The notes below the pieces were generated by a model. It worked only from the letters and a program-made list of their open reading frames with translations, was not told the origin of the DNA and did no database searches. A DNA stretch of 64,000 nt from contig NZ_JACKSH010000101.1 in the NCBI RefSeq assembly GCF_025821625.1, positions 37,624 through 101,623 of the forward strand. The letters are read 5' to 3'. Below, one piece after another: positions 47,718-57,475 of this stretch. Positions within the stretch are counted from its first letter, which is position 1. Each line of letters starts with the position of its first letter. The position numbers and the translations under genes are program-made. Origin of the DNA: Mycolicibacterium pyrenivorans (GTDB lineage Bacteria > Actinomycetota > Actinomycetes > Mycobacteriales > Mycobacteriaceae).

Positions 47718-49742
47718 ATGATCCGGCAGCCGATGCTGCGCATAGGTGTGGTCGGTCGCGCGACGATCGGGCTGCTGGGGGTCGCCGCGGCGCTCCTGTT
47801 GGCGCCGGTCGCCACGGCGCAACCCGAGGTCGAGGCCAACGACGCGATCACCGCGGCCTGGCAGGCCAATGGGGGAGACACCGGTCCGCTGGGTCCCAAG
47901 TCGGGCGACGTCTATCCGGCCGGCGACGGATTCGCCCAGAACTTCGCCTCCGGGAAGATGTTCTTCACCCCCGACACCGGCGCACATCTGATGCAGGGCG
48001 CGATCCTGGAGAAATACGAGGCGCTCGGCGGTCCTGCCGACAGCGACCTGGGGTTTCCCACCATCGACGAGGGGCCGGGCCGAGCGCCGGACAGCCGCAA
48101 TTCCACGCTGAGCGCGCCGGACAACCCGGTGATCTTCTGGACCCCGGCGACGGGTGCGCGGGTGGTCCGCGGGGCGATCAATGCGGCGTGGGACAAGCTG
48201 GGTGGCTCCTCCGGTGTCCTCGGAGTGCCCGCCGAGGACGAGACCTACGACGGTGCGGTCGTCAGGCAGAAGTTCACCGCTGGCGAGTTGTCTTATGACC
48301 GCCGCGCCAGGACCTTCACGACCGTACCGCCCGAACTGGCCACTCAGCTGACGGACCTCGAGATTCCCGACGATCCGGTGTCGGCGATCAACGCCGCGCG
48401 CCGGGCGGCCGGGGGACCACTCGGGCCGTTGGGCGCCGCGGAGGGGGAGCCCTACCCGATCGGCTCCGACGGCATGGGCCAGGACTTCGTCAACGGCAAG
48501 ATCTTCTACAGCCCCGAAACCGGGGCCAACGTCGTGACCGGTCAGGTGCTCGCCAAGTACGAGAGTGTCGGCGGGCCGGAGGGCGACCTCGGATTCCCGG
48601 TCACCAGCGAGGTGGACGGTGGGGTGGCGCCGGCTAGTCGGATGAGCACTTTCGCCGCCGAGGACAAGCCGGTCATCTTCTGGACGCCCGACCACGGTGC
48701 CGTGATCGTCCGCGGACCGATGAACGCGGCGTGGGAGAAGCTCGGAGGGGCCACCGGTGAGCTGGGCCCGCCCGTGGCGGACCAGACCGAGAACGGCCAG
48801 GAGACCACCCAGCGGTTCAGCGGTGGTGCCATCTCGTGGAACTCGGCGACCAAGAGGTTCAGCACCGAGCCCGCCAACCTCGCGTCGCAGTTGGCCGGCC
48901 TCGAGGTGCCCGAACAGGATGCGCCGCCCGCGCCCGCGCAGACGACGAACGACGACGGAAAGGGTCTGCGCTGGACGTGGTGGTGGTTGCTCGCCGTCGT
49001 GCCGCTGTTGTTGCTCGGCGGGCTGATCGCTTTCGCCGTCGTGCGGAATCGTCGTCGCGGTGACGACGACGATCTGTTCGGTCCGAACGCCGGCGCTCCC
49101 GTCGACGACGGCCGGGGTTACGAACCCGCCCTGGCAGGCGGGGACGGCCGGGCTGAGGACGGTCGCGAGGACACGCTGTTCGCCGATCGCTATGCCCGTG
49201 AAGGACTGGGCTCATTGTCTTCGGCCGCCCCGGCGCAGCAGCCTGCCTCCGATGAGTTCCCGTCGGGCCCGCTGAGCTTCTGGGGCGTGCCGGTGCAGAG
49301 CGAAGCTCCGGTCGAGTCGGGCATCGGTCCGTCCGCGGTCGAGCAGGAAGACCAGGACGCCATCGACACCGCGCCCACGCGGGTCCCCACGGCCTCGGAG
49401 GTCTCCGCGGTGGCGGCCGACCGCGAACCCATCGTCGCGCCGGAGGACGAGCCGGCGGCCGCCCCGGAGCCGGAACCGGTGGTCGCGTTGGGACGTGATC
49501 CGTTGACCGACACCGGCCGCCACGCCCGTATCGATATCGACGAGCCCCTGCCGTCGGCCCCGGCGCTGCGCCTCCCGCTCGATGATCCGAACGAGATCCC
49601 CGAGGGCTATCCGGTCAAGGCGGACACCGGCTCGGGTCTGTACTGGGTGCCCGGCGACGCCGACTACGACGAGGCTTCGGCCCACATCTGGTTCGCCAGT
49701 GAGGAAATGGCCCGCACCAACGGCTTCGTCCGAGGCGAGTAG
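47718..49742 (+). CDS. LGFP-repeat envelope protein with C-terminal sunset-type domain (Rv2721c-like)
   Basis: A 674-residue exported protein. Signal peptide at about 1-34 (GVAAALLLAPVATAQ). Seven or so LGFP repeats fill about 40-400 (each with G-x-L-G-x-P, for example SDLGFPTIDEG, GVLGVPAEDET, GDLGFPVTSEV, ELGPPVADQ); such repeats bind the arabinogalactan layer. A membrane helix lies at about 427-447 (WWLLAVVPLLLLGGLIAF), then an acidic, disordered cytosolic region of about 190 residues, and a final small domain GLYWVPGDADYDEASAHIWF. GGGGAGG precedes the ATG. It converges on lexA (11 bases between stops). Confidence 0.87.
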   Translation: MIRQPMLRIGVVGRATIGLLGVAAALLLAPVATAQPEVEANDAITAAWQANGGDTGPLGPKSGDVYPAGDGFAQNFASGKMFFTPDTGAHLMQGAILEKYEALGGPADSDLGFPTIDEGPGRAPDSRNSTLSAPDNPVIFWTPATGARVVRGAINAAWDKLGGSSGVLGVPAEDETYDGAVVRQKFTAGELSYDRRARTFTTVPPELATQLTDLEIPDDPVSAINAARRAAGGPLGPLGAAEGEPYPIGSDGMGQDFVNGKIFYSPETGANVVTGQVLAKYESVGGPEGDLGFPVTSEVDGGVAPASRMSTFAAEDKPVIFWTPDHGAVIVRGPMNAAWEKLGGATGELGPPVADQTENGQETTQRFSGGAISWNSATKRFSTEPANLASQLAGLEVPEQDAPPAPAQTTNDDGKGLRWTWWWLLAVVPLLLLGGLIAFAVVRNRRRGDDDDLFGPNAGAPVDDGRGYEPALAGGDGRAEDGREDTLFADRYAREGLGSLSSAAPAQQPASDEFPSGPLSFWGVPVQSEAPVESGIGPSAVEQEDQDAIDTAPTRVPTASEVSAVAADREPIVAPEDEPAAAPEPEPVVALGRDPLTDTGRHARIDIDEPLPSAPALRLPLDDPNEIPEGYPVKADTGSGLYWVPGDADYDEASAHIWFASEEMARTNGFVRGE

Positions 49743-49753
49743 CCGGGCGGCCG

Positions 49754-50443
49754 CTACATCTTGCGGATGACGGTGACGACCTTGCCAAGGATCGCGGCAT
49801 CGTTGCCCGGGATCGGCTGGAAAGCCGGGTTGTGGGGCATCAGCCAGACCTGACCGCGCGTGCGCTTGAACGTCTTGACGGTGGCCTCGCCGTCGATCAT
49901 CGCCGCGACGATGTCACCGTTGTCGGCGACGTTCTGCTGCCGGACCACCACCCAGTCGCCGTCGCAGATCGCGGCGTCGATCATGGATTCGCCGACCACC
50001 TTGAGCAGGAACAGCGATCCCTCGCCGACCAGTTCGCGCGGCAGCGGGAACACGTCTTCGACGGCTTCCTCGGCGAGGATGGGGCCGCCTGCCGCAATGC
50101 GTCCGAGGACCGGGACGAACGTGGGCTCCGGCAGTGCGTCCGAGCCCGCGACGTCGGTGGTCACCACCGGGGCGCCGGCGTCGTCGGCGCCCCGCACGTC
50201 GACCGCGCGGGGCCGGTTCGCGTCACGGCGTAGATAGCCTTTGCGCTCGAGGGTGCGCAGCTGGTGGGCTACCGACGAGGTCGAGGTGAGCCCGACCGCG
50301 TCGCCGATCTCCCTGATGCTGGGCGGATACCCGCGGGTGGTCACCGACGCGCGAATGACATCGAGAATCGTGCGCTGACGTTCGGTCAGGCTCGAACGGG
50401 GTGCGGGGGCGCTGTCCGTGCTTTCGCTGCTGTCGTCGCTCAT
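49754..50443 (-). CDS. lexA: SOS repressor LexA
   Basis: A 229-residue repressor. The winged helix (about 18-85: [33 protein letters not shown]) binds SOS boxes. The C-terminal peptidase has the self-cleavage site Ala118-Gly119 (RIAAGGPI), catalytic Ser153 ([10 protein letters not shown]) and Lys190 (GEATVKTFK). RecA filaments trigger the cut. The ATG is 7 bases after TAGATT (50456-50451, minus strand), so the transcript looks leaderless, and a LexA box at 50476-50491 covers the -35 region, giving autoregulation. Confidence 0.96.
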   Translation of the reverse strand: MSDDSSESTDSAPAPRSSLTERQRTILDVIRASVTTRGYPPSIREIGDAVGLTSTSSVAHQLRTLERKGYLRRDANRPRAVDVRGADDAGAPVVTTDVAGSDALPEPTFVPVLGRIAAGGPILAEEAVEDVFPLPRELVGEGSLFLLKVVGESMIDAAICDGDWVVVRQQNVADNGDIVAAMIDGEATVKTFKRTRGQVWLMPHNPAFQPIPGNDAAILGKVVTVIRKM

Positions 50444-50475
50444 GTGCCCGAATCTAACCCGGGCAGCGCCAAGAA

Positions 50476-50491
50476 TCAAACATGTGTTCGA
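50476..50491. promoter_or_regulatory. LexA box in the lexA promoter
   Basis: TCAAACATGTGTTCGA, one change from TCGAAC-N4-GTTCGA. It lies 20 bases upstream of the lexA -10 and so would block RNA polymerase at the -35. Confidence 0.85.
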
Positions 50492-50525
50492 GGTGTGTCG
50501 GCGCCCGTTCGGTGTCGCGCCGGAC

Positions 50526-50548
50526 TTGTCGGTGGGCTGCGTTAGCGT
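50526..50548 (+). promoter_or_regulatory. RecA-NDp (PafBC-type) promoter of chiZ
   Basis: TTGTCGGTG at 50526-50534, 8 bases, then TAGCGT at 50543-50548: an exact match to TTGTCRGTG-N8-TANNNT, as at recA. The predicted start is near 50555, just before the LexA boxes. Confidence 0.8.
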
Positions 50549-50558
50549 TCGCAACAGT

Positions 50559-50594
50559 TCGATCACATGTTCTATTCATCGAACACATGATCGA
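50559..50594. promoter_or_regulatory. two adjacent LexA boxes upstream of chiZ
   Basis: TCGATCACATGTTCTA (50559-50574) and TCGAACACATGATCGA (50579-50594) each deviate from TCGAAC-N4-GTTCGA at one or two bases. Their centres are 20 bases apart. TACGAT at 50596-50601 may be the -10 of the LexA-controlled promoter. A further half-site TCGAAC is at 50602-50607. Confidence 0.82.
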
Positions 50595-50644
50595 CTACGA
50601 TTCGAACACAAGAGCGAAGACGTCCCGGGATGAAAGGCAGACAG

Positions 50645-51136
50645 ATGACGATCCTCCACACCCGCGAGGCCGGATACGAGTTCGAGCGGGCCCCCCGACC
50701 CGACGCAGGCAGGGCGGGCACCGTGCTCGACCGTCCGCGGTCGCGACCGGCCACGGCACGGCGTAGGCCGCGGTCGCGACGGCCCGCAGGTGCGCCGATG
50801 CGCTACCGCGGAACGGGTGTGCTGGTGTCGCGCGCCTCGCATCGACGGCGTCCGATCACACCCGCGACCACCGTGGTGTTGGCGTTGATCGCCGGCGCGA
50901 TCACGATGTGGCTCGGGCTGGTCGCCCAGTCCGGGGGCGTCGTCGGCAGTGAAGCCCAGATTCCGGGCCGGCTGGCGGTCGTGCAGGTCCAGACCGGCGA
51001 GTCCCTGCAGCAGGTGGCCCAGCGGGTGGCCCCCGAAGCGCCCGTCGGCGATGTCGTCGCGCGGATCCGCGAACTGAACGAACTCGACTCGGTGGCGCTG
51101 GACGCGGGGCAGACCCTCATCGCCCCCGTCGGCTGA
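50645..51136 (+). CDS. chiZ: LysM-containing SOS-induced cell-wall protein ChiZ (Rv2719c-like)
   Basis: A 163-residue membrane protein. A basic, disordered cytosolic N-terminus (about 1-75, rich in RPRSR) precedes one membrane helix (about 78-100, [20 protein letters not shown]) and an outer LysM-type domain (about 110-160, [20 protein letters not shown]). In M. tuberculosis ChiZ is induced by DNA damage, hydrolyses peptidoglycan and blocks division at the septum. AAAGG lies 8 bases before the ATG. Both LexA boxes and a PafBC-type promoter sit upstream. Confidence 0.9.
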   Translation: MTILHTREAGYEFERAPRPDAGRAGTVLDRPRSRPATARRRPRSRRPAGAPMRYRGTGVLVSRASHRRRPITPATTVVLALIAGAITMWLGLVAQSGGVVGSEAQIPGRLAVVQVQTGESLQQVAQRVAPEAPVGDVVARIRELNELDSVALDAGQTLIAPVG

Positions 51137-51299
51137 CCGCACGCGTCGACTCCACCAAACACCCAGCCGCTCAACCACTCTGAGGGAACCTGACGTGAGG
51201 TATGCGCCAATCGGTCCGGCGCTGGGCCGGCCACGAACCGCGCAGGTACGCTCGAGGGCGTTCGAAGCGGTTGTCTGCAGGTGTGGCGAAGGAGCGGTG

Positions 51300-51782
51300 A
51301 TGCACTGTCCGTTCTGCCGTCATCCCGATTCCCGGGTTGTCGATTCCCGTGAGACCGACGAAGGCCAGGCGATTCGGCGGCGCAGGTCATGCCCGGAATG
51401 CGGGCGGCGGTTCACGACGGTCGAGACCGCGGTGCTGGCGGTGGTCAAGCGCAGCGGTGTCACCGAGCCCTTCAGCCGGGACAAGGTCATCAAGGGCGTG
51501 CGCCGATCCTGCCAGGGCCGTCAAGTCGACGACGATGCGCTGAACCTGCTCGCCCAGCAGGTCGAGGATGCGGTGCGGGCGACGGGTTCTCCTGAGGTGC
51601 CCAGCCACGAGGTGGGGCTGGCGATCCTCGGGCCGCTGCGCGAACTCGACGAGGTGGCCTATCTGCGGTTCGCCTCGGTGTACCGGTCCTTCTCGTCCGC
51701 CGAGGACTTCGAGCGCGAGATCCAGGCGCTGCGCGCACACCGCCAGGCGCCGGTGGAGGGCGAGCCCGCTCAATCGATCTGA
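51300..51782 (+). CDS. nrdR: transcriptional repressor NrdR
   Basis: A 160-residue repressor of ribonucleotide reductase genes. A zinc ribbon with C3, C6, C31 and C34 ([15 protein letters not shown]) and an ATP-cone domain (about 46-136, [19 protein letters not shown]) that senses dATP/ATP are present. AAGGAG ends 5 bases before the ATG, which follows an in-frame GTG. Its last 13 bases overlap the convergent PhzF-like gene. Order lexA-chiZ-nrdR is as in M. tuberculosis. Confidence 0.95.
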   Translation: MHCPFCRHPDSRVVDSRETDEGQAIRRRRSCPECGRRFTTVETAVLAVVKRSGVTEPFSRDKVIKGVRRSCQGRQVDDDALNLLAQQVEDAVRATGSPEVPSHEVGLAILGPLRELDEVAYLRFASVYRSFSSAEDFEREIQALRAHRQAPVEGEPAQSI

Positions 51783-52456
51783 CGTGTCCCGTCGTCGGCG
51801 ACCCGTCCGGCGACCTGCACCCAGCCCTCGGGGCTCCACGTGGTCTGGATGATCGACCCCTGCCCCTGCACGATGGTCAGATCGCGGCTGAGGTACTCGG
51901 TGATGCGCACGGCTGCCGCACCCGTCGCCTCGTCTTCGCGGATCCCCAGATGTGGGGCGAACATCCTGGACCTGATCCTGCCGGCAGGCTTGTCCAGCCA
52001 CGTCCACAGATAGTGCTCGACGTCGTCGCCGTAGTCGTCGGGGTCGGCGGCTTCCAAGTCGTCGACCGTGGGGAGATCGTAGATCGAGAAGTCCGGTGCC
52101 CAATCGGCTCGCGCACTGACCGAGGTCAGGTCGTCGGTATAGCTAACCTGCACGATGCCCGCGGGCACCTGCAACGTCTTGACCGGCGTCCCCCGGTTCT
52201 TGAGCCACCAGGACGCACCCACCGTCGGGTGTCCGGCGAAGGGGAGTTCGGTGGTGGGCGTGTAGATGTGAGCGTGGGCGGTGCTGCGTCCCGTGTCAGG
52301 CAAGGCGACGAATACGGTTTCGCTGTAACTCAATTCGGCGGCGAGGCGTTGTCGATCAGCTGGGTCTACGGCGGCCGCGTCGACCACACCGAGAGGGTTG
52401 CCGAATCTGCCGTCCTCGTCGGTGAATACGCGCAGCACTGTCACGTCGATGGCCAT
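51770..52456 (-). CDS. PhzF-family isomerase-like protein (Rv2716-like)
   Basis: A 228-residue protein of the diaminopimelate-epimerase-like fold. The phenazine-biosynthesis PhzF motif GNPLGVV (about 19-25) and SYSETVFV with the catalytic Glu46 are present, as is the second-half [14 protein letters not shown]. It is shorter than typical PhzF (about 280 residues) but equals the mycobacterial form. The substrate is unknown; phenazines are not made by mycobacteria. It converges on nrdR. Confidence 0.85.
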   Translation of the reverse strand: MAIDVTVLRVFTDEDGRFGNPLGVVDAAAVDPADRQRLAAELSYSETVFVALPDTGRSTAHAHIYTPTTELPFAGHPTVGASWWLKNRGTPVKTLQVPAGIVQVSYTDDLTSVSARADWAPDFSIYDLPTVDDLEAADPDDYGDDVEHYLWTWLDKPAGRIRSRMFAPHLGIREDEATGAAAVRITEYLSRDLTIVQGQGSIIQTTWSPEGWVQVAGRVADDGTRQID

Positions 52457-52512
52457 GCGCCGATGCTACGTGCTGGGCACGTCGGCGAGCCGACAAACTG
52501 CTCCGGCGCCGG

Positions 52513-53535
52513 TCAGGTTGCGCTGCGTTCGTCGGCGCCCATCGCGTCGAGCACCGCGACGCGGGTGTCCACAGGCCCCGAGATCGTGCCCTCGCTGATA
52601 CCGGCGCGCAACAGACTTCGCAGGTAGTCCTGGTCATAGACGGCCGGTTCGGTGGTGTCGATGAACCGCTCCACGATCTCGACGAAGCGATCCGGGTCGT
52701 CGTGGAACGGGAAGTGTCCCGAACCTTCGAAGATCTCCAGTCGCGACCCCGGCATCGCCGCGTGCGCCATCTCGGCGTGGCTGACCGGGATGACCGAATC
52801 GGCGCTGCCCCAGATCAGCTGAACGGGAACCGATTGCGTCAGGTAACAGCGGTCGAGCATCGTCACCACCTGGCCACGCCAATCCACCACCGCGCGCAGC
52901 GTTCGCGCGAACGCCGCCGACGCGGTCGGTTCGGGCAGGTCGGCGAGGATGCGCAGCATGTTGGGGAGATCACGGCCCATCCCGGTCGATCCGAAGAGGC
53001 CGCCGCCGATCCGTCCGATGACCTGCAACGCGGGCAGTACCAGAGGCAGCCGCAGCAGGGCCAGCGCCTCGCTGCCCATGGGCATTGACGCGACCCGCAG
53101 AGCGATGTTCACCTCCTTGGTGACGCCGCCGGCCCCGACGAGGATCAAGCGGTCGACCAGTTGCGGGAACTGGTAGGCGAACTGCATCGCCACCCCACCG
53201 CCGAGGGAGTGGCCGACCACGGTGACGCTGTCGATGTCCAGCACGCTGAGCAGGTCGCGCATGCCGTTGGCGTACGCGGCCACCGAGTAGTCGGCGCGCG
53301 GCTTGTCGGACTTGCCATGGCCGAGCAGGTCGGGCGCGATGACGGTGAACCGCTGCGCGAGCTTGGTCTGCACGGTGCTCCACGTGGTGGAGTTGTCGCC
53401 GATGCCGTGGATCAGCAGGATCGCGGGACCCGACCCGGCTATCCGGTAGGCCCGGCGATAGCCGTGAATCGTCTTGAACTGCAACGTCGGGGTCAGCTCC
53501 CGCACAGATCGCAGGTTCGGTTTGCGGTCGGTCAC
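52513..53535 (-). CDS. alpha/beta hydrolase (Rv2715-like)
   Basis: A 340-residue serine hydrolase. Oxyanion HGIGDNSTTW near residue 43, nucleophile GHSLGGGVAMQ near 108, Asp in WGSADSVIPV and His in GSGHFPFHDDP complete the triad. A helical cap domain of about 80 residues lies between strands 6 and 7. There is no signal peptide. The GTG start is used. The natural ester or epoxide substrate is unknown. It lies downstream of the PAC2 gene (68 bases), possibly in one transcript. Confidence 0.88.
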   Translation of the reverse strand: MTDRKPNLRSVRELTPTLQFKTIHGYRRAYRIAGSGPAILLIHGIGDNSTTWSTVQTKLAQRFTVIAPDLLGHGKSDKPRADYSVAAYANGMRDLLSVLDIDSVTVVGHSLGGGVAMQFAYQFPQLVDRLILVGAGGVTKEVNIALRVASMPMGSEALALLRLPLVLPALQVIGRIGGGLFGSTGMGRDLPNMLRILADLPEPTASAAFARTLRAVVDWRGQVVTMLDRCYLTQSVPVQLIWGSADSVIPVSHAEMAHAAMPGSRLEIFEGSGHFPFHDDPDRFVEIVERFIDTTEPAVYDQDYLRSLLRAGISEGTISGPVDTRVAVLDAMGADERSAT

Positions 53536-53603
53536 GGTGCGAGCCCGAGGTCCACGGTCATGTCGCCCACTTCGTCGTCGGGACGGATGGCAGCTACGTG
53601 TTG

Positions 53604-54590
53604 CTAGTGACCGTCGCCGGGATGGTCCTTGTCTTTCGTGTCGTCGCCGGTCTGTTGGGCCAGGAATCGCTCGAACTCGGCGCCGAGTTCCTCACCGCTT
53701 GGCAAATCCTCGTCGTGCGCCAGAAGGGATCGGTTCTCCTGAGCGGCAACGAACGCATCGTACTGGCGCTCAAGAGCCTCCACCACTTGAGCGACCTCGG
53801 GGCTGGCCGCGACCTGCTCGTTGATCTTGTCATGGACCTCGGCGGCCGCCTGCGCCAATGCCGCGGTCGGGATTTGCAGCGAACCACTCCTGGCGACCTC
53901 CGACAGCAGCGTCTCGGCGGCTGACGGGTAGTCGGTCTGCGCCAGATAGTGCGGGATGTGCACGGTGAACCCGACGACCTCGTGACCGTGCTGGGCCATC
54001 CGGAACTCGAGCAGGTTGGACACGCTGCCCGGGACCTGAACCTCACCGACCCAGGGCTGGTGGTCGGAGATGAGTTCCTTGTCGTTGGAGTGGGCGGTCA
54101 GCGTGATCGGCCGGGTGTGGGGGACGGCCATCGGGATGGCGCCGAGCCCGATGACCCGTCGCACCCCGAGACTCTCGGTCAGCAGGCGCACCGCGGTGAT
54201 GAAACGTTCCCATCGCAGATCGGGCTCCAGCCCTGCCAACAGCAGAAACGGTGTGCCCACGCTGTCGTGCAGCGCGTAGAGGTTCAGCTCGGGATCGTCG
54301 TAGTGCGTGAAGTGATCGGTCTTGAACGTCATCAACGGCCGCCGCGACCGATAGTCCAGTAGTTCATCGATCGCGAACGACGCCACCAGTTCCGTGTCGA
54401 GGGTGTTCTTGAGGTGCTCGGCGGCCAGCTTGATCGCCCGGCCGGCGTCTGAGAAGCCCTCGAGGGCGTGGATCAGGACCGGCCCGCGGCCGTCCGCAGC
54501 GGAGAGCTGCGGAGCGGGGAACTCGAGTTCGTACATGCCGGTCTGGTCTGGTTGGTACTGCCGGCCGGGATCGTCTGTGTTGTCAGCCAT
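53604..54590 (-). CDS. PAC2-family (proteasome assembly chaperone-like) protein, Rv2714-like
   Basis: A 328-residue soluble protein of the PAC2 superfamily. Conserved blocks: VLIHALEGFSDAGRAIKLAA (about 37-56), RWERFITAVRLL, VIGLGAIPMAVPHTRPI and GFTVHIPHYLAQTDYPSAAE, then a helical acidic tail. Mycobacteria have a proteasome, but a link to this protein is unproven. AAAAGGAGGCGAG precedes the ATG, one of the strongest Shine-Dalgarno sites in the window. The 219-base gap to sthA holds a 12-bp palindrome cccgcatgcggg at 54655-54666. Confidence 0.85.
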   Translation of the reverse strand: MADNTDDPGRQYQPDQTGMYELEFPAPQLSAADGRGPVLIHALEGFSDAGRAIKLAAEHLKNTLDTELVASFAIDELLDYRSRRPLMTFKTDHFTHYDDPELNLYALHDSVGTPFLLLAGLEPDLRWERFITAVRLLTESLGVRRVIGLGAIPMAVPHTRPITLTAHSNDKELISDHQPWVGEVQVPGSVSNLLEFRMAQHGHEVVGFTVHIPHYLAQTDYPSAAETLLSEVARSGSLQIPTAALAQAAAEVHDKINEQVAASPEVAQVVEALERQYDAFVAAQENRSLLAHDEDLPSGEELGAEFERFLAQQTGDDTKDKDHPGDGH

Positions 54591-54809
54591 CTCTCGCCTC
54601 CTTTTCGCGGTGCGCCGCGACGGTGATGTCGGCCGCACCGTGAACCTCTAGTGTCCCGCATGCGGGGATTCCCGCCACGGCGGTATACCCCGCGTCACCC
54701 ATTTGTTCGAACGCGCGCATGCCGATGTGACATTCCGCATGAGCGAGGTGGGGACGATCATGGGCATTCGCCACCGCGCCGTTGTCGGGGCGGCTGCCGA
54801 TAGCGTGGT

Positions 54810-56225
54810 TCAGGAACGGAACTGGTTGAGCGCGCGCAGCTTGTTCATCACGTCCAGTGCCGCGACCTTGTAGGCCTCGGAGAACGTCGGATAGTTGAAG
54901 ACGGCGTCCACGAGGTACTCGATCGTGCCGCCGCAGCCCATCACGGCCTGGCCGATGTGCACCATCTCGGTGGCGCTGGTGCCGAAGATGTGCACCCCGA
55001 GCAGTCGCAGGTCCTCCGTCGAGACGAGCAGCTTGAGCATGCCGTAGGAGTCGCCGGCGATCTGCCCGCGCGCCAGCTCGCGGTACCGGGACACCCCGAC
55101 CTCGTAGGGCACCGAGTCCTTGGTCAGGTCCACCTCGGTCGCACCCACGTAGGAGACCTCCGGAATGGAGTAGATGCCGATGGGCTGGAGCTCGGTCATG
55201 CCCTTGGAGGGCTCACCGAACGCGTGGTAGGAGGCCAGCCTGCCCTGGTCCATGGACGTGGCGGCCAGCGCGGGGAACCCGATGACGTCACCGACGGCGT
55301 AGATGTGGTCGACCTTGGTCTGGTAGTTGTCGTCGACGAAGATGCGACCGCGGCCGTCGGCCTCAAGGCCGGCGTTGGGAAGGTCGAGGTGGTCGGTCTG
55401 GCCCTGGCGGCCCGCCGAGTACATGACGGTCTCGGCGGGGATCTGCTTTCCGCTGGCCAACGTGGTGACGGTGCCTGCGGACCCGACGTCGACGGCGGTG
55501 ACCTCCTCACCGAAGCGGAAGGTGACGGCCAGATCGCGCAGGTGGAACTTCAGCGCCTCGATGATCTCGGGGTCACAGAACTCCAGCATGTTGTCGCGCT
55601 TCTCGACGACGGTGACCTTGGTGCCCAACGCGGCGAACATCGATGCGTATTCGATGCCGATCACGCCCGCACCGACCACCACCATCGAACCGGGGATGGA
55701 CTTGAGGTCGAGGATCCCGTCGGAGTCCAGGACGCGGTCCTCGTCGAACTCGACGCCCAGCGGGCGCGCCGGCTTGGTGCCGGTGGCGATGACGATGAAG
55801 CGGCCGCTCACCGTGACGCGTTCGGCCCGGTTCGGGTCGTCGACGTGGATGGTGTGCTCGTCGATGAAGCGGGCGTGACCGACGTAGAGCTCGATGCGGT
55901 TGCGGATCAGCTGTGAGCGCACGACGTCGATCTCCCTGCCGATGACGTGTTGTGTTCTCGCGAGCAGGTCGGCCGGGGTGATCTTCTCTTTCACCCGGTA
56001 GCTGGCGCCGTACAGTTCGCGCTGGCTCATGCCCGTGAGGTAGACGACGGCCTCCCGCAGGGTCTTCGACGGGATGGTGCCGGTGTTGACGCACACCCCG
56101 CCGAGCATGCGGCCCCGCTCGATCACGGCGACGGACTTGCCGAGTTTCGCCGCGGCGATGGCGGCCTTCTGTCCGCCTGGGCCGGAACCGATGACGACGA
56201 GGTCGTATTCCTGCATGGAACCCAT
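54810..56225 (-). CDS. sthA: soluble pyridine nucleotide transhydrogenase SthA
   Basis: A 471-residue FAD-dependent NAD(P) transhydrogenase balancing NADPH and NADH. FAD motif [17 protein letters not shown], active-site region [17 protein letters not shown] (in which the second redox cysteine of lipoamide dehydrogenases is Thr, as in all SthA), NAD motif [17 protein letters not shown], and [10 protein letters not shown] near the C-terminus. ATG 56225 follows TAGACC by 7 bases; the internal ATG at 56216 would give the 468 residues usual in M. tuberculosis. Confidence 0.94.
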   Translation of the reverse strand: MGSMQEYDLVVIGSGPGGQKAAIAAAKLGKSVAVIERGRMLGGVCVNTGTIPSKTLREAVVYLTGMSQRELYGASYRVKEKITPADLLARTQHVIGREIDVVRSQLIRNRIELYVGHARFIDEHTIHVDDPNRAERVTVSGRFIVIATGTKPARPLGVEFDEDRVLDSDGILDLKSIPGSMVVVGAGVIGIEYASMFAALGTKVTVVEKRDNMLEFCDPEIIEALKFHLRDLAVTFRFGEEVTAVDVGSAGTVTTLASGKQIPAETVMYSAGRQGQTDHLDLPNAGLEADGRGRIFVDDNYQTKVDHIYAVGDVIGFPALAATSMDQGRLASYHAFGEPSKGMTELQPIGIYSIPEVSYVGATEVDLTKDSVPYEVGVSRYRELARGQIAGDSYGMLKLLVSTEDLRLLGVHIFGTSATEMVHIGQAVMGCGGTIEYLVDAVFNYPTFSEAYKVAALDVMNKLRALNQFRS

Positions 56226-56399
56226 GGCACAAGGTCTACGCCCGCTGCCCCGATCTCGTATGTCACCGACGTCAACTCCAGGTGAACACTGCCGAGGGCG
56301 CGGCGCTCACCTGTCCCCAATCGCGGTTCCATCCACAGTTCAGGTCCGCGGGATCGTCGTCGCCGGTTTGCCGTCGGCGGCGGTTGCGAGGTTTGCGGT

Positions 56400-57449
56400 A
56401 TGTCCTCAACACATCATCCCGATACCCCGCTCGACCGACCCGGGGCCCTCATCGCCGCGCTGCCCGCTGTGCTCGGCTTCGTGCCGGAGAAATCGCTGGT
56501 GCTCGTGACCGCCGCCCACGGAGAGATGGGCGCGGTCCTACGGGCGGATCTCGACGGTGAGGTCGGTGGCTCGCTGCACCGCCTCGCGGAATTGGCGGCC
56601 GCGTCCAGAGCGGAGATCGCGATCGCGGTGATCGTCGACGGTGAAGGGGCGTCGTGCCGCATGTGTGCCGACGAGTACCGCGAGCTGGCACGCGATTTGG
56701 CCGTCGGGCTCGCGCAACGCGATGTCGAACTTTTCGCAGCGCACGTGGTCGACAAGGTCGCCGCGGGCGGCCGGTGGTACTGCGCGGACGGCTGCGGCAA
56801 CTCGGGTGTGGTCGAGGACCCGGCCGCGTCACCCATCGCGGCGGCCGCCGTGCTCGACGGCAGGCGTCTCTACCGGCGGCGTTCTGAGCTCGTCGCGGTG
56901 GTCGCGGTCGCCGACCCCGAGCGCAGCGCCGCGCTGGCCGAGGCGATCGAGGAGCTCGACCCGATCGATCTTGACCGTCCGGACGGGCAGGCCAGAAGTG
57001 ACATCGAGCACACCCTCGCCTGCGCCGGGCAGATCGGCGACGGACGTCCGCTTACCGATGACCAGCTGGCTCGACTCGCGCTGGCGCTGACCGACCCCCG
57101 GGTGCGCGACACCCTGTATGCGCTCGCGGTCGGTGACCACGCGGGTCCTGCCGAATCGCTGTGGGCCGATCTGGCCCGCAGGCTGCCGGAGCCGTGGCGG
57201 GTGGAGGCGCTTGTGCTGCTGGCCTTTTCGGCCTATGCGCGCGGGGACGGGCCGCTTGCGGGCATCTCACTGGACGCGGCACTGCGCTGTGCGCCGTCAC
57301 ACCGGATGGCCGGCATGCTGGACACGGCACTGCAATCGGGGATGCGGCCAGAACAGATCCGCGAACTGGCGCAGACGGGTTATCGCCTCGCCAGGCAGCT
57401 GGGTGTGCGGCTGCCGCCGCGGCAACTGTTCGGCCGCCGGGCCGGTTAA
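56400..57449 (+). CDS. DUF4192 protein (Rv2712c-like)
   Basis: A 349-residue actinobacterial protein. The DUF4192 start DRPGALIAALPAVLGFVPEKSLVLVTAA (about 12-39) is clear. A probable Cys pair is seen in WYCADGCGNSG and conserved CAPSHRMAGMLDTALQSGM in the C-terminal helices. It is probably cytosolic. Function unknown. It converges on ideR (26 bases between stops) and diverges from sthA, as in M. tuberculosis. Confidence 0.85.
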   Translation: MSSTHHPDTPLDRPGALIAALPAVLGFVPEKSLVLVTAAHGEMGAVLRADLDGEVGGSLHRLAELAAASRAEIAIAVIVDGEGASCRMCADEYRELARDLAVGLAQRDVELFAAHVVDKVAAGGRWYCADGCGNSGVVEDPAASPIAAAAVLDGRRLYRRRSELVAVVAVADPERSAALAEAIEELDPIDLDRPDGQARSDIEHTLACAGQIGDGRPLTDDQLARLALALTDPRVRDTLYALAVGDHAGPAESLWADLARRLPEPWRVEALVLLAFSAYARGDGPLAGISLDAALRCAPSHRMAGMLDTALQSGMRPEQIRELAQTGYRLARQLGVRLPPRQLFGRRAG

Positions 57450-57475
57450 TCGTGAGGTCCAGGGAGGTTGGTCGG

